From contig NW_026729140.1 of the NCBI RefSeq assembly GCF_030272615.1, forward strand, positions 1 to 64,000: 64,000 bases of DNA. Direction: 5' to 3'. Source of the DNA: Cryptomeria japonica. Taxonomy: Eukaryota; Streptophyta; Pinopsida; Cupressales; Cupressaceae. The translations under genes and the position numbers were made by a program. Position 1 is the stretch's first letter; the number at the start of each line of letters is the position of its first letter. Positions 57,001-64,000 of this stretch are shown here, one piece after another. The notes below the pieces were generated by a model, which saw only the letters and a program-made list of their open reading frames with translations, was not told the origin of the DNA and searched no databases.

Positions 57001-57384
57001 TGGTCTTCAAAGAAACAACCAATTGTCACTCTTTCATCAGCTGAAGCAGAGTATGTAGCAGCCACAAGTGCATCATGTCAAGCAGTTTGGATGAGAAGAG
57101 TTTTGAAAGATCTCAAACAAGAACAAGAGGAGGCAACAAAGATCTACTGTGACAACAATTCAGCCATAGCATTGTCAAAGAATCCAGTATTCCACAAGAG
57201 AAGCAAACATATTGACACTAGATATCATTTCATTAGAGAATTAATCAGCAATGGAGAAATCTTTTTGGAATTTTGCAGGTCTCAAGATCAATGTGCAGAT
57301 ATCTTCACCAAGGCATTGGGAAAAGAAAGTTTTGTCTATCAAAGAGATCGATTGGGCATCATAGATGGTAGCAATTGTGATTAA
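54058..57384 (+). CDS. copia Pol: protease, integrase, RT, RNase H
   Basis: 1108 aa with no stop. Protease DSG at residues 19-21; integrase zinc block from His179 and catalytic Asp240, Asp303, Glu339; a Ser/Thr/Gln-rich linker (about 480-560); RT from about 620 with KHKARLVAKGYSQQP and ALYGLKQAPRAWY; RNase H with Asp955 in GYTDSD and SSAEAEYVA. The RT active-site box reads YVDEL (Glu796) instead of YVDDL, a single-base type change (GAT or GAC to GAA) in a residue of the catalytic centre, so activity is doubtful. The first ATG follows the gag stop by two codons, so expression needs readthrough. Confidence 0.9.
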   Translation: MFLACNVAQANEKDVWFLDSGCSNHMTGNLEMFSSLDNNIKSDVTLGNDNKVEVKGKGNINILTKKGEKKHITDVYFVPGLKHNLMSIGQLVQKGYRVSFKNKECIILDKYPSNQLIAKVQMTNNRMFPLRIKPDLKIEFAQGPPSTNSQEDEEKTIAVTQVIFQAEIKDENWLWHLRFGHLNFAALNLLHRKSMVNGLPLIEKPERVCEGCIFGKQHRELFPVGMSMRAKAPLEIIHSDLCGPMQTPSIGGRFYFLTFIDDYSRKTWVYFLKHKSEVFEYFCQFKALVEKQSGHYIKALRIDRGGEYISNDLLRFYKKHGIHKQFTTSYTPQQNGVAERKNRTIMEMARSMLKAKHLPNEYWAEAISCAAYIMNRCPTKSVKNMIPEEAWSGRKHNVAHMRVFGCVAYAHVPNQLRRKLDNKGEKCIFVGYSNESKAYKLYNPISKKVIISRDVQFVEDEAWDGTMDKTINIVATLPQEENEDDIVADSLPNVSPPTPIQGQQGSQATPSSSVRTTSRMQTNTQANRQQTPSTTGIFSAGTASPHSTGSTSSDMSNPTLASLRRQKIRSLREIYEQNESGNNEGQTSLFALYSHVDDPIHFEEAIKEEKWMLAMDEEIDSIEKNQTWELVNLPQGKEVIGVKWVYKTKLNANGDVQKHKARLVAKGYSQQPRIDYNETFAPVARMDTVRTILAIAAQNKWAVYQMDVKSTFLNDILEEEVYVEQPPGYETLGHENKVYKLKKALYGLKQAPRAWYSRIDSYLLQNGFNRCSSEPTLYTKMNEQGEIIIVCLYVDELVFTGDLSIDKFKSDMKKEFEMTDLGLMKYFLGIEVNQNENGIFISQTKYANDILKRFNMMNCKSAPTPIVTGLKLSKDDKGTKVNPTLYKKLVGSLMYLTATRPDIMYGVSLISRFMESPKVSHWQAGKRILRYVSGTKNYGIQYSSSKEFKLIGYTDSDSAGSIDDRKSTSGYVFHFGTGVVSWSSKKQPIVTLSSAEAEYVAATSASCQAVWMRRVLKDLKQEQEEATKIYCDNNSAIALSKNPVFHKRSKHIDTRYHFIRELISNGEIFLEFCRSQDQCADIFTKALGKESFVYQRDRLGIIDGSNCD

Positions 57385-57391
57385 GGGGGAG
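57383..57391 (+). other. copia polypurine tract
   Basis: AAGGGGGAG directly before the 3' LTR. Confidence 0.9.
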
Positions 57392-57954
57392 TGTTAGAAT
57401 TTAATCCCAATTGCAGGGAACTTTAATGCATCCGTATACTCCTCCTGCAAGCTCAACTACTCCTCTCTCTTCTCACCTCCGTTTTAGGACAGTTTTTGAA
57501 TTTGGTTTGATGGCATATCCTGATCATATCTTTCTCTGCACGGTAGCTGCTAAGTCAGCATTAAATATAATTAATTAGTTTTTGTTTTCCCCCCATACGA
57601 TGGAATTTATTTTTGGCTTATGACAAAAAGGCTAAGTTCATAATTTTTTTTTAAGACAGAGATATATGTGAAAAAGGGCATCGCACAGGTAAAAAAAAAA
57701 CAGGGCAGAACAAGGAGAACAGAGAGCAGAATCAGAACAGGGGTTTCCATTTTTCATGTCTAAGAAACTATTTGAAGAGCTCAAGCTCTGTCTTATTTGT
57801 ATGGTTTGATATTTGAATGAATGAAGAGAAGAACTGGTTATTTGAATGTTTTTGTCTCTTGTTTTCAGAGCAGATTAACTTTAGATTTCTTCCAGTATTT
57901 TCTGTCTCTATTTTGCCCTTTTCTGTTTGTTCATCTCTCCCTCCAGAACCAGCA
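57392..57954 (+). repeat. copia 3' LTR
   Basis: 563 bp, same length as the 5' LTR, ends CCAGCA before ATATT. Confidence 0.95.
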
Positions 57955-58497
57955 ATATTCTGGCTGGGTGTTCTTGCAGAGTCCTTGGTGACATGGTTGA
58001 AGCCATTACCATAAGCTTGTAATAATTCCTATGGTAGGCATGAGAATTCTGACAGCGAATCATACTCCCGGGCCTTGGCACACCTAATGACAAGGGAAGA
58101 TATAATCGATTTTGGTAGGAATACTATGATTGTTCCAAAACTAGAACTCTTTGTTGGTATTATTGAGTCGGCCTCATTGCTCATGGTGTTTGAGAAAGAT
58201 GATATGTCTTCCATTTTTCTATCAGAGGGGAGCACCGATGATCTTAAGGATTCATTTCAGGATGAAGGGTTCATTTTAGAACCAGTTAAAGATTTTTTCA
58301 ATGTTTTGGATATATTAGCTACAGGAGTTAATCGTAATGCCATTAAGTCTGGCATGCTTTGGAGAAGATTAATCCGAAGTGTATGCGAGAAGAAGATCAC
58401 GAAGCTAAAATCTAGCAGGTTGGTTGTAATATGAATTCGACAATGGAAGCAGGGATGCCAGTCCATGGCTGTGCCAGTTGGCCTTCATAGGGGAGAT

Positions 58498-58755
58498 TGT
58501 TGGGTATATGAAACCCAACGGTCACATGATTGTTCGACTTCTCCAGACTCTTTATTTCATATCTGATATGTTTATATAAATGGCTGTGTGCAGCCCATAC
58601 TGGATGTACTATGTATTTGGATATTTGTCAATAAGATAATTCCCCGTGTTTCTGGTGGAAGTAACCACTTAATGGTGAACCACATTAAACCTTACATTGT
58701 GTGTTTTCTTTTCTACTATATTGTTTTCTATTCTTTGCTCGTTTTAATCTCTACA
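58498..58755 (+). repeat. 3' LTR of the Argonaute-carrying element, copy B
   Basis: 258 bp; nearly identical to 3081-3338 and about 10% different from its own 5' LTR, which shows that insertion preceded the segmental duplication. Confidence 0.9.
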
Positions 58756-59368
58756 CTTACTAATACAAAGAAAACCAAGAAAACCTGGTAATGCAATAAA
58801 TGGCCCCCTCAGTGTTGAAAATTCTAAGGCAACGCGCCCCAAAGCTACAGAGACAACTAAAATGAAGGACGTAACGTGGAAAGCCAACTATTAAGGCCGA
58901 AGCAAAGCATGTGGTAGCATAATCAAATGAATATGTTACATGCGGTAAAAGGCCAACACATGGAGATAAAGAGCAAAATACTATCATCAATAAACACCAC
59001 ATCAGTACTATGAACTAGTGCAACTGCACATCGACAGGTGGGCACTAAGATAAGGAATGCTCTTACTGCTGTGAAAACCTCGAAACAAGAAAAATACGTC
59101 CCTCTTGGACTACACTGGTTAAAATAAAAGCATATTTGAAGGCCGCCAAAGTTTCCTTTGCCGTCTCTTGAATTGCTGCCCCTTCAAGTCCTACTTAGAA
59201 TTTCACCCTTCTTGAGTGAGTTTCAATATTGACAATTTCATTCGGTTGCACTCCGTCGTCTGTCTCATCTCCATTCTCCATCTTTGGTCTGAAGATATTC
59301 ACCAAGTTTTTCTTTCTTTATACGTAGACTGAACACTTCTCTTTACCTGGTTCGGTCTGGCAGTTAGT
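58756..59368 (+). promoter_or_regulatory. Upstream region of peptide gene copy B
   Basis: Contains about 183 bp (59066-59248) missing from copy A. The end of this stretch (TTTCACCCTTCTTGAGTGAG) aligns with the region upstream of TATA in the intact minus-strand genes, so copy B is ancestral here and copy A is deleted. TATAAATA itself is absent: the sequence goes from GTCTGTCTC straight to ATCTCC. Confidence 0.5.
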
Positions 59369-59572
59369 ATGGCAAGATCAATACTTCTGAAAAGTATGGT
59401 AGTGCTGCTTGTGCTCAACGTTATGTTTTCGCTCGCTGTCTCTGCTCGATCTATCCTCAAGGAAAAAGTTTATTCAATTGCAGGCATGAACAACCATATA
59501 CCAATCGATAGTCTACTTGAAGTTGTGGAACGGTTAGCTTCGTGTTCTAACTGTGGAGCGGTTAGATCCTAA
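59369..59572 (+). CDS. Small secreted peptide, plus-strand copy B, C-terminus changed by frameshift
   Basis: The 67-aa product is identical to that at 3787-3990: signal peptide MARSILLK to SLAVSA, a mature part with CSNC, ending GAVRS. The old CC ending lies in another frame just after the stop. Identical protein in two copies about 1% apart is compatible with selection or simply with recent duplication, since 204 bp give little power. In the duplicated arrangement its tail-to-tail partner should lie just right of the window. Confidence 0.55.
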   Translation: MARSILLKSMVVLLVLNVMFSLAVSARSILKEKVYSIAGMNNHIPIDSLLEVVERLASCSNCGAVRS

Positions 59573-60613
59573 TTGCTGCAAATGATAAACTAACACTGTA
59601 TGGAGTCAATTGAGAAAGCTGACTTCCCTTATTGTTAAACCAATTATATCCACTATGGATTTTTCTACGTAGAAATGAAGACAATATATGATTATGCCTT
59701 ATTGATTTCATGTAAGGATTGCTATTACAACAAAAAAATAGCGTCTATGAATCTAAAGAAGTTTTACAATTTGTAGAGGGTTGTTTTAATAGTAAGCCAT
59801 AGAATCGAAGTCTTAGATATATATGAATTCATTGTATGCAGTTATGGAGAGAGATTTTTTTTTTAACTGCATCTCCATAATTCAAATGTCTTTTTGTGTG
59901 ATTACAAAATGGTATAAGGTATTTTTTAAATTATAGATCATTGAGGACATATTTAATTTATTGTTATGGTCATAATTAATTGACATTGTGAACATAAAAT
60001 ATTATAAAGTGTTTTTTAATGATCATATCAATTTATAGATGAGTTCTTTTAATTATATATTGATATTTAATGTATAACTGATTATATGAAAATATTTTTG
60101 TATATGTATTAGTGCTAATTCATTTTTCTATTGGGATCTAATTCATCTATTGATTGCAGCCATTCTTTATAAATTTCATTAAATCACCTTTCCCCATCCT
60201 TCTTGTCTATCTTTTTTTATAGATAATTTTATGAGATATCTTTCAAATGATAATGTTCGACAAAGTTTTCAAGATATATGCTTGTGTGGATTCAACACAC
60301 ATATTTAAATTTGAGCTCATCTTAAGGATTATTTTACATCAAATGTTGTCCACCTAGAATCTATTTTGATTTGGTAATTGATGTATTTAGATCTTGGTAT
60401 TATTGAAAAATCCAAGTATACCTTTGTCATTGATGATAAAGGGGTGGAGATTAGTATTTCAAAATGTATGTGGGATAGAGTCCATAAAGAATCAACACAA
60501 AGAAAAGTAGGAGAATATGTCTCAAATAGTATCACAACTTAAATAGAGAGAAAATGTAGTGTTATCCATAGGGGAAGCATTTTGTTGTTTCCATCTATTA
60601 AAAAGAGGTAGAT
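59573..60613. other. AT-rich 3' flank of peptide gene B
   Basis: Copy of 3991-5033, no gene seen. Confidence 0.6.
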
Positions 60614-61870
60614 TGTTAAATATAGTGTTTTCATTTATTTTAGGGAGATTATTGATGTATGCCAAGGAGACTATTGAATTAATTTCATTTATGTAAAAGC
60701 ATTTGAGGAAAAATTATGATAGAGCTTGTTAACGCTAATATCATGGATAGATATCTTGTAGAATGTCAATGTTATCATTATATGTTGCGATCTATCTTTC
60801 CTAATTGTATAGGTTATTTGATAAACCCTAGAAATTTTTGTGTTTAGTTATAGTGGTTTGTTTCTAAAAAAAATGTATGTGTCTCAAGTTATCTTGTCAT
60901 GGTTTTTGGTATCACAACAAAATATTATGGCTTACAATTTGGACAAAAAGTAATAATAGACATGATTAAAAATCTATTCAAGTTTTAGAGGTTGTTCTTT
61001 AGAAGATAAAAAGATAAAAGAGACAAAGTCTACATTATTTAAGTTTGGTTATTGTGCTAAAGTTTCTATTGGTTACACCAGAGAAAAGAAGTTTGTGCCA
61101 ACTGTAGGAAGAATGTGAGGACAAATTGAGAATAGTTGAGTTCATGATGGGAAACACATAACACATTCTTAATCATAATGCAATGTGTTATCTTTAGGAC
61201 CAAGGCAACTACATGTTTCATGATTTTTGAGTTAAGTACTTCATCTTGTAGACAATGTAACTTGATTTCAAGCTAAGATGTAGAGGAAACTAGTAATCTA
61301 GAATGTATATGTGTGTGTGTAATTTCATTCAAATTTGTGGACATAGTATGATTGATATATCTATTATACAAAGAAGAACTTGGTGAATGAATATATGTTG
61401 TGAATTATGCAAATTGTGATAAAAAAATCTAGTGAGGGTATTATGAAGTAGAATAGATTATTGACGTGATGCAAATTGAGTGTAAGTTCTAGATGACATT
61501 TTTTTATTTCCTATACATGTTTTTGTATTTGAGGTTGTACCTCATTACTTGAGTTATTACTCACTTTCTTGGATCAGGGGATGGTATTTATTTTGGGTTG
61601 ATGCCTACAAAATCATTGTAAGTAATTTGTTATTTTTTGGGTCTAGATTTGAAGAGTAGATACAAGAAAATATTCTCACTTTGGTTTTTCCATTTTGGGT
61701 TTCCATATAAACTTGGCGTTCCTATGTGTTGATGTGTGGATATATTTTGCATAATTCTCTAAATGTCATCTTAAGAAGCAATAATAATGTTGCAATAGTA
61801 ATTGAAGTTAAAAATAGGCATACATTGATTGACCCCTATCTTAGTATATTTGTGTGCATAACAAAAAGAA
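60614..61870 (+). repeat. LTR-like repeats, copy B
   Basis: Copy of 5034-6300, with the LTR-like unit at 60614-60899 and TGGTATCACAAC at 60907-60918. Confidence 0.5.
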
Positions 61871-62032
61871 ACCATAGAATTCTAATTTTTAATTATTTCT
61901 AGGATAATTCTTCCCTACTCTAAATTGATACACCTACAACTTGATTATTGGTCTACCATTTGAATTGCAATAATTCAACGATGAATGATTTATTTAGAAT
62001 TTTTTGTCAAATGAGAATATATTGGCACTATA

Positions 62033-63244
62033 TGGGTGGGTGCAAGAAGTGGGGTCCCAATTCTGTGGAAGTCTGGGAGCAAAAAAGTTTGCCGCTAGAA
62101 ACGAGTGCTTGTTTTTTTAGAAATGGGCACCCGTTTAGCTTCAGAGCCCCAACCCATAAAAATAAAATGGGTGCACGTTTTGAAAAATGGGTGCTCGTTT
62201 AGGATTGGACCACCGTAGACAAATGGGTGCATGATTTTTAAAAATGGGCACACGTTTCTAAAAACGGGTACCCGTTTCTAAAAATGGGCACATGTTTCTT
62301 AAAGTGCTATAAATTTCAAAACAAGTGCCCGTTTTTTGAATCTTAAATAATGGGTGCCCGTTTCATAAAAGATGGAGCGGGAAACACACCGATGCCTCGG
62401 TTTTGGCTTCGGGTTAGGCTGGGTGGGACCAAGCCTATGCTTGGACCTCCAAAAAAATGGCTAAAGCATTGGAATATCAGATTTCTGCCTTGCCATAATT
62501 TTTTGAAGGTCTTCCTGATCGTATTTTTTAATGAAACAAAAACCCATTAGAGTTCTCACTGTCCTAATTTTAAAAATGTAAATTTCATAGTGATATGATT
62601 AGTTTTACTATTTTTGCATTGTTTATTAATCAAAAGTGATACCTAAATGTAAAATAGTGAAGTTTAGTAAAACTTTAATAACTTTTTTGTTTTTTAGGTT
62701 TTTTTTGAAAATAAATTATATGACATCAATCTTCATACAATTATTTTGAAGATTAAAAAATAAAAATAAAAAATATGAAATTTTCATCAAATTATGGTGG
62801 TCGTACACCAAATGTTTTGAAAATGTCCTTTATAGTCAATTAAAAATTAATTTAAAAAAAAAATTCTATAAAAAAATAAGAAAAAATATTCTCATCAATA
62901 TTTGGTGTATTAGGTATCTTTTCCCAGAAGGATTTGCAAACCTTATTTTATTTACGTCAAAATATGGTGGTCGTACACGTGTGGTATGGTCCTTTAACGG
63001 GCATTTTGAAAAAGTGGTTTTTAAATATGCCTCTTAAAAAGAAATTTCTACCATGTGGGTATTGAAATAATTTACATATTTGAAAATTAGACTCCGGGCA
63101 CTACATTTTCTATTACTAAAGTTTTTTTAGATTCAAACTCTAAGTACCTCAAATTTTGACATCAATCGACAAAAAAATTGAAAAATAGGGAAAACACTTC
63201 AACTTTTTGCCCAAAAGTGGGACTCAACTTCTTGCACCCACCCA
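62033..63244. mobile_element. 1.2 kb terminal-inverted-repeat DNA element, copy B
   Basis: 1212 bp, same length and ends as 6451-7662, inherited through the segmental duplication. Short frames inside are chance. Confidence 0.8.
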
Positions 63245-64000
63245 TATGAGTCACTATAAATATATAATAATAAAATAAAATTTGTTTACAATAGAATTCA
63301 AGCAATCCTTCAAATTTCATGGGCGGTCTTAACATAAATCTCCTTCCAAGATAATTTTACATCCATAGAATTCAAGCAATCCTTCAAATTTCATGGGCAG
63401 TCTTAACATAAATCTCTAAGTTTAGGTCTAAAAGGGTTCCATCCATAGATTATTTGAACCAAAGTTCCATTTTTCAAAAAAATGTAAAAATCACATAATA
63501 AAATGTATTTTCAATGAACAAATGCTTCCTTTTCATGGCTTGACCTTTCTTAAATAAATTCCATTTCAAATGAGATAACTCTTTGAATTTTCTCAATTAT
63601 TCTTTAAAATCATTTCTCATTGAAAATAAACTTCTATATTTTATAATTATATTATTTCATATTTTGATATTTTAATTTTTCTTATTTTATATTTTAACTT
63701 TACCTGAAACCATTTATAAATAAAATTTTTGAATATTTTACATATGTCTTGATTTAATTTCAAAGATCTATCATTATATTTCTTCTAGTTTTTGAAGTTT
63801 TTCAATTTTAGAGTAGAAATAACAGATTTTCTTAAAAATTAAAACAATATTTAAGTAACAAGCATGCATTAAAATTACAACACGTATATAATTGATGAAA
63901 CTTTGGATATGATCCAAGCCAGAGCATGCGCTTAAAATCTCATTAATGTATAATCATATATCGACATATATATTGACACTATATTTCGGGACCAATTAAT
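63245..64000. other. AT-rich flank, copy of 7663-8418
   Basis: Matches copy A to the window edge. By analogy a minus-strand peptide gene should begin about 200 bp beyond. Confidence 0.6.

Larger units (their letters stand above)
52386..57954 (+). mobile_element. Young full-length Ty1/copia element
   Basis: 5569 bp with 563-bp LTRs, primer site, gag, pol, polypurine tract and target duplication ATATT (52381-52385, 57955-57959). Copy A shows the empty site (GTAATATTCTGG, 2536-2547). By eye the LTRs differ at nine positions (about 1.6%). Structurally complete, but one in-frame stop separates gag from pol and the RT active-site box is altered. Confidence 0.95.
50108..58434 (+). pseudogene. Captured ankyrin-Argonaute ORF, copy B, split by copia
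   Basis: Same arrangement as copy A: ATG at 50108, acidic part 50471-50911, ankyrin part about 51092-51415, Argonaute-like part from about 51416 to 52372. The frame is cut at 52385 by the copia element and resumes at 57960 to the stop at 58434. Besides the shared stops and frame change it has an extra TAG at 50909 (copy A has CAG) and about 20 substitutions over 2.3 kb. It cannot encode the fusion protein. Sequence left of the insertion still has the MID start (SWGIIHFS) and the end-of-PAZ block. Confidence 0.8.
49816..58755 (+). mobile_element. Argonaute-carrying LTR element, copy B, interrupted by copia
   Basis: Complete element: 5' LTR 49816-50074, primer site 50077-50089, interior, purine tract 58485-58496, 3' LTR 58498-58755, flanked by CTTAT and CTTAC. 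Offsets to copy A change from 49842 to 55416 across the copia insertion, exactly its 5569 bp plus a 5-bp duplication, so the interior has no other net length change. Confidence 0.9.

Overview
The window is nuclear DNA of a land plant, most likely a seed plant with a large, repeat-filled genome. It is AT-rich, holds nested Ty1/copia and Ty3/gypsy LTR retrotransposons, and has single genes scattered between repeats. A gymnosperm is a reasonable guess from this style, but nothing seen here proves it. I recognise no bacterial, organellar or CRISPR features and no RNA genes.

The only credible host genes are a local family of short intronless genes for small secreted Cys-rich peptides (67-68 aa: signal peptide of about 26 aa, then about 42 aa ending in CPNC...SCCKT). 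Three minus-strand copies look intact (8624-8830, 11436-11642, 28112-28318). Two plus-strand copies (3787-3990, 59369-59572) share a frameshift that removes the terminal Cys-Cys and have lost the TATA box. One plus-strand copy (25891-25965) is cut down to the signal peptide. Plus and minus copies sit tail to tail inside a segment that has been duplicated several times. Positions 1-8418 and 49843-64000 are two copies of the same segment about 55.6 kb apart, differing at roughly 1% of sites by eye.

Upstream of the plus-strand peptide genes, both copies carry an old non-autonomous LTR element (1-3338, cut by the window edge; 49816-58755) with 258-259 bp LTRs, a tRNA-iMet-type primer site, a polypurine tract and a 5-bp target duplication. 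Its whole interior is a decayed ORF joining ankyrin repeats to an Argonaute PAZ-L2-MID segment. In the second copy a young 5.57 kb copia element (52386-57954, TSD ATATT) interrupts this ORF.

The middle of the window is an 18.4 kb gypsy element of Tat-like organisation on the minus strand (30744-49122, 1.47 kb LTRs, TSD AGAAG). Between pol and its 3' LTR it carries an antisense, intron-containing plant-mobile-domain gene, broken only by TAG and TGA codons. Other elements are a truncated copia relic (14577-18085), a 1.2 kb terminal-inverted-repeat DNA element with provable empty sites (6451-7662 and 62033-63244), a foldback repeat (12554-12895) and older LTR-like repeats. The order of events can be read: Argonaute-carrying element first (LTRs about 10% different), then the segmental duplication, then the copia insertion.
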